A DNA stretch of 64,000 nt from Oscheius dolichura (Eukaryota > Nematoda > Chromadorea > Rhabditida > Rhabditidae): the NCBI GenBank assembly GCA_932521035.1, contig OW051493.1, forward strand, positions 2,976,001 through 3,040,000. The letters run 5' to 3'. This document shows positions 10,097 to 22,832 of this stretch, piece after piece (the stretch's first letter is position 1; each line of letters begins with the position of its first letter). Below the pieces are notes generated by a model. It was not told the origin of the DNA. It did no database searches and was given only the letters and a program-made list of their open reading frames with translations. The position numbers were made by a program, and so were the translations under genes.

Positions 10097-12383
10097 TGAC
10101 TAGAAGAGCCCCGTTATTTTCTGAGAAGAGGCGCCTTGGCCGGCCGACGCCCCCGTTTTGTGTTGGCGGTGGCTCCGTGCTTGAGGTTTCTCCATTTTGG
10201 GAATTCCCTCACTTTCAAAAAAATCTAAAAGTGCAGTTCGAACGAGCAAAAATTATCGGTTTGAATGAGCCTACTCTTGGCTCCTCAACTCAAAAAAAAG
10301 TTCCGGTCACATAAGGCATATTTTTATAAAAAGGTGACTAGATTTGCCCAGTTTTTATTGAAGACGCCCTTGTGGAAGGGGCGCCTTGGCCGGCCGGCGG
10401 CCGGCCGACGCCCCCGTTTTGTGTTGGCGGAGGCTCCGCGCTGGGGTCTACTCCGCCCCGTTGGTTTTGGTCAGAATTACAGAACTTTACAAAAGAAAAG
10501 CAAAACCATGTTTGACCGCTAGCTGACCAAATCCGGCTGGCTATGGAAAAAGGGCTTAACTTTGGTAAAGTGTGCTGTCGATTCGTCACTGTTACGCTTA
10601 GGTTCACCCAGTTATGCTCGCGGGCAAGAGCCTAGGCTCGCGTTCCAGTCTCACCCCGCGCCTACGGCGGCCGGCGGCCGCCGACGCGGGGGTTGCAGGC
10701 GTGGGTCTAGGCTCCGCGCTGGGGTCTACTCCGTTCCATCGGTTTGGTCGAAATCCCAGGCTTTGACAAAACTAAAAGCGAACCCATTTTTGACCACCGG
10801 CTGACCAAACCCGGCTGGCTATAGAAAAAGGGCTTAACTTTGGTAAAGTGCTGTCGATTCGTCACTGTTACGCGCCAGAGCTTAGCAAAAAATAAACCGC
10901 CAATATGCCGAGAAGCGCCATCGAATGAGCCTACTCTCGTCACGCTAGCTCAAAAAAACGTGTGTCAATTTTGGAAATTAAAAAGCTCGCTTCCTCCTCA
11001 CTCCCTCATTTTCAAAAAATTCTGAAAGTGCAGTCGTACGCAGCAAAAATTATCGGTTCGAATGAGCCTACTCTCAATTCTTCAGCTCAAAAAAAAGTTC
11101 CGGTCACATAACGCATATTATTATAGCCAAGTGACTAGAAGTGCCCAGTTTTATTGGTGAGGGGCGCCTTGGCCGGCCGGCGGCCGGCCGACGCCCCCGT
11201 TTTGTGTTGGCGGAGGCTCCGCGCTGGAGTCTACTCCGTTCCATTGGTTTTGGTCGAAATCCCCGGCTTTGACAAAAGAAAAGGCTTGGCCATTCTGACC
11301 GCCGGCTGACCGAACCCGGCTGGCTATAGAAAAAGGTTAGGTTGACCCAGTTATGCTCGCGGGCAAGAGCCTAGGCTAGCGTTCCAGTCTCACCCCGCGC
11401 CTACGGCGGCCGGCGGCCGCCGACGCGGGGGTTGCAGGCGTGGGTCTAGGCTCCGCGTTAGAATCTCCCCGTGCCGCTGGTTTTGGTCGAAATCTCCGGA
11501 TTTGACAAAACGAAAAGCGAAACCATTTTTGACCATTGGCTGACCAAACCCGGCCGGCTATAGAAAAAGGGCTTAACTCTGGTAAAGTGCTGTCGATTCG
11601 TCACTGTTACGCGCCAGAGCTTAGCAAAAAATAAACCGCCAATACGCCGAGAAGCGTCATCGAATGACACTACTCTCGTCACGCTAGCTCAAAAAAACGT
11701 GTGTCAATTTTGCAAATTTAAAAGCTCGCTTCCTCCTCACTCCCTCACTTTCAAAATATTTGGAAAGCGCAGTCGTACGCAGAAAAAATTATCGGTTCGA
11801 ATGAGCCTACTCTCAATTCTTCAGCTCAAAAAAAAGTTCCGGTCACATATCGCCTTTTATTATAGCCAAGTGACTAGATATGCCCAGTTTTTATGGAAGA
11901 CGTCCTTGTGGAAGGGGCGCCTTGGCCGGCCGGCGGCCGGCCGACGCCCCCGATTCGTGTTGGCGGAGGCTCCGCGCTGGGGTCTACTCCATTCCGTTGG
12001 TTTTGGTCGAGATCCCCGGCTTTGACCAATTCCAGACCATTTTAACCATAGGCTGACCAAACCCGGCTGGCTATGGAAAAAGGGCTTAACTTTGGTAAAG
12101 TGCTGTCGATTCGTCACTGTTACGCGCCAGAGCTTAGTAAAAAATAAACCGCCAATACGCCGAGAAGCGCCATCGAATGAGCCTACTCTCATCGCGCTAG
12201 CTCAAAAAAACGTGTGTCAATTTTGGAAATTTAAAAGCTCGCTTCCTCCTCACTACCTCACTTTCAAAATATTCGGAAAGCGCAGTCGTACGCAACAAAA
12301 ATTATCGGTTCGAATGAGCCTACTCTCAATTCTTCAGCTCAAAAAAAAGTTCCGGTCACATATCGCCTTTTATTATAGCCAAG
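10097..12383. repeat. Complex tandem repeat array with GC-rich palindromes
   Basis: The array is built from units that each begin with TGACTAGA and end with TATTATAGCCAAG or a variant. A partial unit lies at 10097-10334, then full units at 10335-11131 (797 bp) and 11132-11870 (739 bp), and a shortened unit at 11871-12383 (513 bp). The shortened unit has lost most of the middle block. Each unit carries a block dominated by GGCCGGCC/GGCGGCC, flanked by GGCGCCTTGG and GACGCCCCCG. The long units also have a second GC block containing CGGCGGCCGGCGGCCGCCG. All units share a segment with TGCTGTCGATTCGTCACTG and one with GGTTCGAATGAGCC. The array stops abruptly at 12383. No protein is encoded. Confidence 0.9.
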
Positions 12384-12679
12384 TGATAGAAAACACTGTA
12401 CTCACATGCAAATGGAAAGACAGAGTAGAAAATAGAGAGACCCGTGTTAGGGATAGAGATGGGGTGCAAAACCTGAAAAATGAAGAAACTCAAACCGAGA
12501 CACCACCACCGGACACGACGGGCAGACAGACAAGCACACACAGAAAACATACGGGCAGACTAAGCTCGGGGAGGAGGCCGACACGGATAAGCATGCGATC
12601 TACGGGAGTGGACAGAAGCGGCTGTTCTTCTTGGTGTGGGGAGACGGGGCGGGTGGGGAGGAGACAAAAAAGATGACTT
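12384..12679. other. Spacer between the repeat array and the RhoGAP gene
   Basis: No exon or repeat unit recognised; GA-rich on the plus strand. Confidence 0.35.
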
Positions 12680-14809
12680 TTATCGGCTCGGTTGTTGGAT
12701 TAGTATAAGTGAAAACGTGCCGTGTGATATATGCAAAAAAGGAAAATCTAAGGAAGAGAAGAGGAAAAGGTTGGTGTGATTGGAGAAAGAGAAAAGGAGA
12801 CGGAGATTGAGAAGAAGAGGACGTGGTGGCCAAAAGCATTCTACAGGCGGAGGGAGCCTCTCACCGAAACGGGACTCACTTGATGGATACTGGAACGTGA
12901 ACTGGTAGTTCTCGTCTATCCGCAGGGTGCGGCCGGTGATCCTCGCGTAGAACTCGTAGCACTCGCGAGGGAAGAGGGCCGTATGCCCGAAACTCGTGAT
13001 TATGAACTGCACCACCTGGGAGGCCAGCTTGAAACGCTGCACATCCTCCAATTTAGCCTGGAAATAGACAGGATAATACCGTGAAAGGAACCTCATTCTA
13101 TTTATGTACTCAAAATTGATTGACATTCCTGGGAAAGCCGTTGGCCGGAGGAAGGAGGAGAGTCTGTGCACACAGTTACAAGCATTCCCCTCCACCCGAC
13201 CAAACCTCACATGACGTCGTTTTACAGCCCTTTTTTACTGTTCAAAGATCTTTATTCTTCCGTCGAAAACGAAAGGAGACTATCAACGTCAATACAGAAA
13301 TGCCAAGACTCACGCTCCAAGACTCGCCCAGAAGGACACGGGCACCCGTCGGTTTCTAATCTCTTTTATTTAATCTGAGGACACTGTGATCTTCCCGGAC
13401 GATAACCTCTCTTAGTCCGGGCATACGCCCTTTTCCTCATGTTCCTCATTTTGAAACCATTCAAAGAGTGTGAAACTCACATGTCTGCCGTCGTGTATAC
13501 ATGAGTGGAAGAGCGACGGGGCAACGGAGATGGCGATGGCATTCGGGGACATCTTGGTATTGTAACTATCGGCGGAGTCAGCGATCATCCGAAATGTGCC
13601 GAAGAGGAGGACGAGGAGATGTTGGGACGGCACGGGGAGAGATCGAAACACCCTGGAAATGAGTCTATCCCCTGCCGATTTTCCGTGATCTTTGAAGAGT
13701 CCCCCCATGGGGAAGTAATCTTTGGTTCGGTAGTAATGCACCCCGTCCGACTAGTTCTTTATTTGTCTCGAGAAAGGAATTCAGCGAACAGCCGTCTAAT
13801 TTGGAGCGGAAGTTCAAAATTACAGAGTTTCCCGGCCGCTTACCTGTAGAAGATTTGCCGCTGTTTATCCGGGTCTGAATTGTCCAAAAAGCTGTCAAAC
13901 AGGGCCTGCTCATTGTCGACGCCGAATATGCCGCCGGGCAGCTTGGATAAGAACTTCTGCAACTCGGATCTCGAAGGGAAAAGAAATAGGAAACAGACCT
14001 TGATGACTGAAGCAGCTGTATAGACACTAAAATTAGCAATATTCACTAGTCGCCCGTGTTGCATGACATGTGACAGTTTCCGTACCTAAAAAGGAGAGGA
14101 GGATGCAAAAGGGAAGAGGAGGATGGCATACCTGAGCCTGATTACCCGGAGCCCTCCAGATGTCCTTTTTCATGAAACCTTCTTTGTTTACTTTGAGCAG
14201 TAGGACCTGGAAAAGGCAAGGATTGAAAAGTGATAATACATCGTGGACATGAAAATGCCGTTGGCTGGCAATGGCGGGCGGGAGATGTCGCTATTGGGGA
14301 TTAGTAGAGGACCGGGGCGGGCCGAGAGCTTTTGCACCGAGTCATGTAAATTCCAAAGATTATATCCAGTTCATAGACCTCTGTACTACTGTTACCGCTA
14401 ATTTTGAGGGTATTTGGATTGAAAATCTGTTTTCTGAACTACAGGAGATGGGCTAGACGCCGTTTCGGGCTCTCTTGGTCTCGTCCAAGGCAGATCCTCC
14501 TTTTTACACGATTCTAACACTTTTTGAAGTGTTTTTACGTCAAAAATAACGACAGCCTATTGTGGTAATTTTACCGGGAAATGGTAACATATAAATAATA
14601 GAAAAAGTGGTAAAACATACGAGGAGAGTGGCAGGGATATCGTGAGCAAATGCTTCCGTGATAGGCACTCCAAATTTGACCCTGAATAGCGCTTTTATCA
14701 ACCAAAAAAAAGAATAAAAAACAAACTTTTCAATCCGGCCCCTATAGCGTTGGCTGAATTCGTCCGAGTTGCCACAGAGTACCATCCCATAGCTGGCGAC
14801 CACTGTCAT
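12680..14809 (-). CDS. RhoGAP-domain protein, ARHGAP20/TAGAP-like
   Basis: The ATG is at 14809 (MTVVASYGMVLCGNSDE). The GAP domain follows over several exons: VKFGVPITEAF, VLLLKVNKEGFMKKDIWRAPGN, MQHGRLVNIANFSVYTAASV, LQKFLSKLPGGIFGVDNEQALF, VFRSLPVPSQHLLVLLFGTFRM and TKMSPNAIAISVAPSLF. RhoGAPs speed GTP hydrolysis on Rho-family GTPases. The arginine finger corresponds to the R in DIWRAPGN, and the Asn in the MSPNAIAI segment is also present, so catalysis is plausible. The combination of KFLSKLPGGIF with the IWR variant fits the ARHGAP20/TAGAP branch. The intron between PATLL and VLLLKV, and the one after HDGRH, are each about 420 nt, long for this window. The last exon (12840-12680) is the weakest call. 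Confidence 0.88.
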
Positions 14810-17800
14810 GGCCAGGCCAGGGCCCTATCCTTCTTCTTGTCGCTACCTCGTCGGGGAGGGGGGACTACTGCAATTCGGGGGGCATCAGGTTTCAGAGCAA
14901 TTGATGGCAGGCTGGGAAAGGATGAAGCTCGAGAGAGAGAGAGGGCCAGGGGGGTTCGAAATAGAGAAAAAAAGAAGGGAAAAAGAAGAGAAGGAAATAG
15001 TCACACTGGGGGCAGATGAACCAGTAGGCAAACAATCAGGAAAAAACTAGGGGGGCGGCTGCAAAATTTGTCCGCTCGTCCTGCAACAAGAGGGGCCTTT
15101 TCCCTTTCGAATTTCGGGAAGGAAAGGAAGAGAAGAGACCATTTTCGCTCTTCCAGGGTGGGTGGGGGTGATGTTATGATGGTAATCGATCAGAAAGCCC
15201 CACCATTTTGATACTGGGAGGGGGTGAATCACCGACTTTTCATCAATTTAAAGCGCGTAAACAAAGCTGCCCCTTCTGCCATCGAAGGAGAGAGGAACCA
15301 CACCATCTGAGGGTAAGATCGGGGTGTAAGAGACGGGGAAAGAGAATAACCAGCTTCTGTCCCCCTGGTCGGCCTTGTCTCGTCGAAACAGGCACCCCTT
15401 AAGGGGACAGGGAAGAATAGCCCCAAAGGGGGCAAAAAGCGACGGGGGGATTCGTATACGACGACGGGCAGCCTGCCAGCTATCAAGGTTTTTGTGTTGT
15501 GCGCGAGAGGAGAAGGAAATTGAAGGTCGTAGAGAAGAGAAGGGCAGAATGCCCTGTTCCTGTGTGTAAAAATGGAAGAAGAGGAGGAGAAGAGGACGAG
15601 CAGGCAGGAGGAGGAGGAGGAGGATACAAAGAACGGGGAACGGTGAGATGGAGCCGTGTACAAATAGCTTCGAGAGGGGCGCGGGAGCCAGGCAGCGAGC
15701 CGCCGGATGGATTATCAAAATTGACAGAGATATGCCACCGGCTGGGGTCAAAAATCACCATTTTTAGGAGGGAAATCTATATAAAATGGGGCAGAGACAG
15801 GCCAGACAGTCGAATGGGCAGTGAGAGGGAAAATTGAGCCGCGCCAGCTGGGCCGGCCGGTGGGTTTGGACCCGGACCGACAGATAACAGCCATACGGGG
15901 CCGAGGCAAATAGAGGGAGGCAGGGAGGGGGAGGACGAGCTGTGTTCTGAATACGCCATCGAATTAGGCCACCCTGACGGTTTCGCGAATGGAACAAGCC
16001 ACTGTCCCCCCGTTAAACTAGAAATTTACGGTTTCTCATCCAAATACAGCTATTTCTCTCCATTTTTTGTATTTTTTTTGAATTTCAAGCAATGTAAATA
16101 GAGAGAATAAACTCCAAATAAAAAAATTGTTTTAAAAATAAAGAAAATTGGCGAAAGAAATGTCAAATTTCCTCAGAAAAGTCGTAAAAGGTGGGCGAGT
16201 CCATAAAAAATGAGGCGTGATACGGAAATGTGCTGGTTTAGGCAAATTTCATACAGAAAAAAGGTTAAACATTGAGAGAAAGACACGAAGAAGTGAAAAA
16301 AATGAGAAAAATGAATAAAAAGTGGGAAAATGGCAAAATGCTTCCCCGTTGGAGTCATTTTTTCAAAGAACGAAGCTCTTCTTTTCGTGCAACGTGACCC
16401 GTCTCAATAACGGCCGTAACCGGCGTCCACGCTCACAAGCGTATAGCGTAACGGCCATCGATCGGTCCTCCTCGTTCCCTCCAATTTTCTATGGTTTCCC
16501 ACCGGTGTCTCCCCCTGGATACGTCTCGGAGATATGGATTCTCACGACTTTGCGTGGGTTCGATTAGACGGGGGGAGTCCTCGGGGACCAGAGGAAGAAC
16601 AGGTGAAACGGACACCTGGGAAATACCCACTGCGTGTCGACATCTTGGTGTCTGGTGAAGCGGGATATTTTTAGACAGGCAAATGACGTAGAAAGGAGCA
16701 AAGACGGCAGGTCAAAGGGACAAATTCCAGCAAAATACGGGTCAGGAAATACTCACGGAGGAAACGCGCCCTAATCATAATTCTATAGATCTTCTAAAGA
16801 AACCTACTACAATACCCTATTTCTGCTTTTTATATAAAAAGTCTCACAATAAAATAAAGCTCTAAATAGAGCTAGACAACTGAGAAAAGAAGAATTTCGA
16901 ATAACAGACCAAAGGACCTTTACAGACTGTAAACAGCGAGCTCAACTCCCCGCGAAATGTTCCCTTTTCAAGAAAATGATTCAAGGAGAAAAAGTATAGT
17001 TGCCTTCTGAGAATGTAATTAGCCACGAACAAAAGAGAAGGGGATTATGATGAGAGCCGATCTCATTTTGCCCCCCTCCCCCCGGCCGCTGCAGGAGGAG
17101 GAGGAGCAGTTGATTGTCGTCTTCCTGGAGGCGGCCCAGACGGGGTTCTCTGAACTCGCGCCGGTTCTTTTTGACCGGGGGAAAAGGGGGAGAAGATCCC
17201 TGAGAGGGGGCTACGTCTTTTCTGGTAGTTCTGAGTCAGTTTGTCAAAGTATGTGTGGCTGACGCTGTGTGGGCGAAAGGGCAATTAGTCATGGGCCCGG
17301 GGACCACAACCGCCACCGCCAAAAAAGACAGACGGGGAGAGATTTCTCAAATTATTTAAAGGACTGTCTGGGGGATACGGTAATAATAGTAACGGATGGC
17401 TGAAATAGGAGGCAACAACGGCGGGTATATTGTGGAATTGAGACCGTACGCGCACCGGCGTCACCATAAGAACTTGAGCACACAAACTTGGGTAAATAAA
17501 CCCCCGGCAGCGGGCGAGCCGAGGGCTCTGTTCATTTCGGAGGGTCCCTTTGTCTCTCTCTAAACTTTTCAGCCCCCCAGTCCATCAGGAGAAATTATGA
17601 AATTTGAGAACTTTTTAGAAGGGGAGAAAAAGTAGTTCGGTCAATAGGGGACGGGAGGACGGGGGACAGGCGAAGATGCCTCCCCTTGTTCCACTTTTAT
17701 CCTTATTCTCTCTGTACCAAATAGGAGGAGGGGGACCTCGAGCAGGTCCCGAGAACTTTGAAATATGCGTGTACTTTTAGGGCAAGATCCCCTAATGAGA

Positions 17801-20800
17801 TGGACTTTCTCTCTCAACAGACACACATTTTGAGGGTAGGGCAGACAGATCCTGAGAATTTCTATTATTTCTTATGAAAAACTGGGGGGCTATTGAAGAA
17901 GGAAGAAAAAATAAACGAGGAAACTCCTGCCGAAATTTTACGAATACGGGAGCCAGAGTCACAGGTTTTGGGAGGTTTTCGCCCGGAAAAGAGAAGAATC
18001 GAATACATATCGAGGAAATTCACCCGGAAGATATAAAAAGGAAGAAAAGGAGATTTCTCACCGGGCGAAATAGCCCTCAATTTGCCCTCATTTCCATGTT
18101 TTTCTCCCCGATGGCAATTGAGGTTATTTCACTTCGAATAAAAGACAGGAAAAGGGTACAAATTGAATTGTGAGAAGTCGAGAATACGAATAAGACGAGG
18201 AGAGAGAGAAAGTGGTGATAAGAGACGAGGAAACGAGAGAGATGCCCCATCTAGGGGATATCAAGAGCGACGGGGGGCAGTTTTGCGTGGATCGATTGTG
18301 TATTCGTGTGTGGCTGGCTGCGGGTGTGGGTGGAGAAGGAGGACTGGAGGAGGAGGACGGGAGGAGGAGGAGGACAGCCACTGGTCAGCAGCCGGGCAGG
18401 AATCAAAGCGGCCGGCCGACGCGGAATCAAGCCGTGCTTCCATTCATTAGTAGATCGATAGGCGAGGGATGGCCGGCCACCGCCACCACCACCGTCTCTC
18501 TCTGCCCGTTTTCCCGCTTCGAGGGCTTCTCCTCCTTTTATTCTAATTCATAAGAGACGAATCTCCCTTTTTCAAGAGAGGAGACGGGGATCAGCTGATC
18601 TCCCCCAAATGAAAACACGGGTAGCTACACCTTCCCGGCTATTTCTGATATCGCCCCCGGCCTATTTAGAAATTCTAATTTCGTTTACGTGTGAAATCAG
18701 TCAGGAGGCCGCCGTCGGCCGGCCGACATTGTTTACTAGACCAGATGATTCTCGCCAATACTTTCACTATATAGCCGGAGATATCGCTACTTTTCCTGTT
18801 CTATTTGTCATATTTTTGTATCAATTGCGCCCACTTTCCCCTAAAAATTCGAGTGGAAGGCGAGAAAAAGGACGTGCTCGATTAAGTAAAAAGCTCTTTT
18901 CTCTTTAGTTACCTCTTTTGTTGAATTTAAAAAAAGAACCGACATCCGAGTTAAGCGCATTTTACTTGAAAAGAATGATTACAAAGCCCATTTTTTAGGG
19001 GAAAAGGGTGAAGAGATATGTTGTAAAGATAAAAAATTGGGGAAAAGAGTTCAGCGAAGAGGGCAGCGTCATTAGGTTACTGTACGAGGACAAGACAAGT
19101 TCCCCTCTTGAAAAGATCCTATCTCGTCGATCAGATGACATATATTACTGCGTAAATTAATCAAATCTCAACAAAAAACGAGGTCTGTTACCAGGGAAGG
19201 GGGCGCCCTCCTCCCACGTACTGTGGCAGCCTCCCTCCCCGCCGCCGCGGCCGTGGTCGTCGTGTACGGGCGAGCTGGTTCAATTAGAAACGGGTCTCTA
19301 TTATGGCAACGAGGAAAGTATAAATATGGCGAGGGAATACGAGCCGCGTGAATGAATGACACTGTCCCCATTGTGAAAGGTTCGCGTCGTGATAACTCAC
19401 TATGACTAACTGTGTCGGTCACCCAAAGTGGCTGGGAGACGGGGACGATATTGAGCAAGGAGGAGGGAGTACCCGGAGGAGGGGCTGACTGCCTACAGTA
19501 AGCGCAGCCTAGGTGGTCTGGTGTCCTTAAATTAACCCGGGGAAAATTGATGAGGTATCCGGATTTTAATGAGATGGACGCCAATTTTAGGAGGGCGAGC
19601 TGACATATCTCCCGCTCAAATTGGAAGAACGACGAGGTGCCCACGCAGATTTTTTAGAGGAGAAAAAAGCAAGAGGGATTTAAACGGGAGGATGACAAGG
19701 AACTACACACTGCTTCCTTCCTGTTGGATTTCAACTCGTCCCTTCCTCCTCCCGGCCCGTATCATAGGGCTAGGTTCTACAGAAGAGGAAGAGAGACTGA
19801 ACTATGGTCAAATATGGAGGAGGGTAAAAGTGGCCCTTTGCCGGAGGAAATGTGTGGCTATTAACGGGTTGAAGTGTGGTCTAAAACTCATTCCATTAGG
19901 AGAGGCAACGTGATCCCCGGCGGCATCAAAAGTCAGAGCCTTGTATGCTGTTTACATCCTGTAAAGTGTTGGCAGGGAGATACAGCCTGTTCAGAGGAAG
20001 ACAATGGGTGGAGGTCTCTCATGGAGACGGGGAACTTTCCTCCCTCCCTCGCGACAACAGATCTGGTGTGGAAACGGGAAGAAGTCTCCTCGAAGTAGTG
20101 TTCTGTCGGGGAAGAACAGGGGGCCATCGTTTCTCATCTTCCCCTCCTCCGCTATTTTCTTTCGTAGGAGGGAGGAGCGGCCCCCACAATAAAATGAGCG
20201 GGCCCCAGAAAAATTAGAATTGCTAAATGAGGAAAGGAATGGCTGGCCCGGGAAGAGTGGGGGAGGTCGCCTCTTCCACACTTCCGGCACCCGGTTGAAT
20301 CACCACCATTTGATAAAGGGAACGACAATAAAAGGCGAGGGAGACAGGCAGAGAGACATATCAAAACATACAAACAGCAGCGACCCCCAACAGCGGACGT
20401 CGCTTCCAGGCCGCCGCCGATGTTATTGGCCGACGGCGAACAATTGCGGTCCTCGACCACTCTTCAGCAGACGTTCCCAGGCCTCTTTTTGACTGGTCGG
20501 AGGGGCGAAAATTGCCGGGGTAATCTCAGTTCTATGGCAAACTGGTCCGTCAAGTGGAAGCTGGTAACACATCCTCCTCCGTCTCCTTCGCTTCTCAAGG
20601 GTGGCATTGTGCGGAGAAGCCATTGCTACTATGGGAGGATGCCACTTGAGGTGGGTGTCAAGGACGATTAGGGGAACAAGAAGCTGGTTCGGGAGAGAAG
20701 CCAACGGAGGCCGGAGGGGGAAGGCGTATATTTTATAAAAACAGAGAGAAGAGGGGAAGGAGGAGGGGGGAAGACAGGGTAGACCAAGATGGCAAGGAGG

Positions 20801-22832
20801 ACGGGCAGGTATCGGTGTCTCCAAGACATTTTGAGCCAATTCGACTACCAGAAGGAATAAATCCATTTTATAGACGCCCATCTGTTGTCGAAAATACTCT
20901 ATTTATGATTAGGAAAGAGCATCCTCTGACGCTTGTTGATGTTTAATATTCTGTTGGGGGCAAAAGGTGGCCGGGTTCTGGATCCCAGCCAACTAGGGGA
21001 GAGATGGAGAAGGAAGCCAAATGGGATTATTGTGTCTAAATCCGGCCGTCTTCCTGCTTCCCCTAACCTCACAGATCAGAGCTTACGAAGAATTTTCCTA
21101 GATATTTTGCCATGCCCCATGTGATAAGTGGATAACTGAAGATTAGGTTATCTGGGGAAGACTCACGCGTACTCCCTTCTAATCCGTTCTAATCCCACGC
21201 TTCGCGAAGAAAATGATCTCTTTTTGGGGTTGAACTTTTGACCGGAAAATAGGAGAACTGGAGAGAGAGGAAGGGAAAGAGGAAGAAGTAGAAGAAGGCG
21301 GGAGGAGGAGGAAACACAACGACGTGGTCTGGCGACGGGGCAATCCGAAGAGGGCGCGTAATTGTTGCCAAAAATAGAAACGCCGTTCTGGGCCCCGGGT
21401 CCGCATAATCGAAATCGTATATAATGCACATGTATAACGTGGCCTCTGCACGCGGGGAGAGGCCTGAGAACTGGAGAGAGGCCAGAGACGACAAGAAGCG
21501 AGGATTCAAACACGAGAGGGGGTGCCTTCTAGGAGAGACTAGGGGGAGGAGGAAGGGGGACTAGTATACGGCGAGGAGGAGAGGCGAAATGGCGGGAGAT
21601 TGAGATCTCCATATGGGCCAGGTGGCCGAGAGAAATCTCGACCGCCACAGCTTTCGGAAATGTAATCTCTTCCTCGACGAGTCGACAAAAAGTTCGCTTG
21701 GGAAGAGAATAGGAAGATAGAGGGGAGATCTGAATAAAGCCAAAAATAATATAAGAATAAAATAAGCTACTTCCCGAATGCCTTCCCGGCCCTGCCAAAC
21801 AGTTCAGCCGGCAGATAAGCCTGTATCTATCAGTGGCGGAACCCCGCGTCCATTTTAACCTCTGTACTGATTCAGAGGGCAACTGGCCTGGCCGGCTTTC
21901 TCTTATCGTCCAAGTTTCCAGACGACGGCCAGCTCATCTCGTCGCTTGTATCCTCCCTCTCTGTAGTACTGACACATACCCGGGTCTTGCTCTTTTATAA
22001 AGCCGTTCTCCCATTTATTCCCTACTTTTTTCATTTTCTAGCCATCTGACCAGGAAGCGTTCCATTTTATCTGATTATCTGTTCCGTTTCGCCTCTAAAA
22101 TAACAGTCTGAGCAAGCTGACCGGATATTCCAGTGCATGGCATGCCTTCCAGTCTTCAAGCTCAGGCCCAGCGGTCAAAGTACCCGAATTTTGTCCAGCT
22201 CGGGGTCCCACAATACGAACACCCCCAAGTTTCAACCCGAGACATTAGATTTTTGAATAAAACACCCATTTTCCCATTTTGATCGTCTCGTTGTGCGGTC
22301 AATTTTAATCCTTTTACTGTAGTCCAAAAAACAAGGCCGCTTACTGTCCCTTACGTATCCCTGGAAAGGGGATAGTACGCCTCTCTTTGACTGTTCCCTA
22401 CTCTGTCAGATCCAGAGACTGTGTAGTGCCCCTAGGCTCCACCAAGGTCTGTTCTCTACAACTGATTGCGCCATTTACTGCCCGGCTTCTGTCATCCTCC
22501 ATCCTTCTCCTCTTTTGAGTAGTACTACTCCTCCGCGTCCAATTTGAATCACCTTCTCCGCTCCCGTCTTATCGTGTCAGAGAATTAAAATCCTACGCTT
22601 TTGCCTTATCACAGAAGGGGCAATATCTTATAAGCTTAGAATAACAGAGCACACACGGTTTGTAGGAAGGACGCGACACAATTCGAAACAATCTGGGCTT
22701 TGAACCAACAAGAATTACTCGAGAGAGAGGAGAACCTGATAACGTCGCAATTCTTGCTCCGACCAGGAAAAGTACACCTCCACTTTATTCGATTTAACCT
22801 ATTCTTCCAGAAGAAATACAGTAATCCGGTCC
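14810..22832. other. Eight-kilobase gene desert, purine-rich, with simple repeats
   Basis: No exon with recognisable protein similarity was found on either strand. The plus strand is biased to G and A, with tracts of GAGAGAGAGA (about 14930), GGAGGAGGAGGAGG (about 15605-15625 and 18335-18375) and long GGGG-rich runs. Many open frames arise from this bias. The minus-strand Pro/Ser-rich frames at 15229-15761 and 17063-17284 are the longest, but they look compositional. An SL1-like element lies at 17481-17502. The 3' end (about 22620-22830) probably contains the promoter and leader of the mucin gene. Long introns of an unseen gene or distal regulatory DNA are possible. Confidence 0.5.
17481..17502 (-). 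ncRNA. Spliced-leader (SL1)-like 22-mer
   Basis: On the minus strand this stretch begins GGTTTATTTACCC and continues AAGTTTGTG. It matches the 22-nt nematode SL1 leader at 20 positions, differing only at positions 7 and 21 (A to T in both). In an SL RNA gene the leader is followed at once by a GT donor and, about 40-80 nt on, by an Sm-binding AATTTTTGG-like site. Here the bases after the match are TGCTCAAG, with no good donor and no clear Sm site. An ATG starts 14 nt downstream and opens a 62-codon frame. The element could be a divergent or decayed SL RNA gene, or the 5' end of a retrocopied trans-spliced mRNA. Confidence 0.4.

Noticed and set aside
10260-10290. tRNA-like B-box GGTTCGAATGA in the repeat units
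   Set aside because: No matching A-box at the correct spacing and no cloverleaf could be drawn; kept only as a possible pol III relic.
12092-12676. 194-codon plus-strand frame
   Set aside because: It begins inside a repeat unit and runs into unrelated GA-rich DNA; it encodes repeat-derived sequence only.
15229-15761. Overlapping minus-strand Pro/Ser-rich frames
   Set aside because: Three frames are open at once because of the purine/pyrimidine strand bias; no domain or splice pattern.
17063-17284. Minus-strand frame with VSHTYFDKLTQNYQKRR after an acceptor-like CACACAG
   Set aside because: Plausible as an exon, but with no partner exons and a Pro/Gly low-complexity end it cannot be supported.
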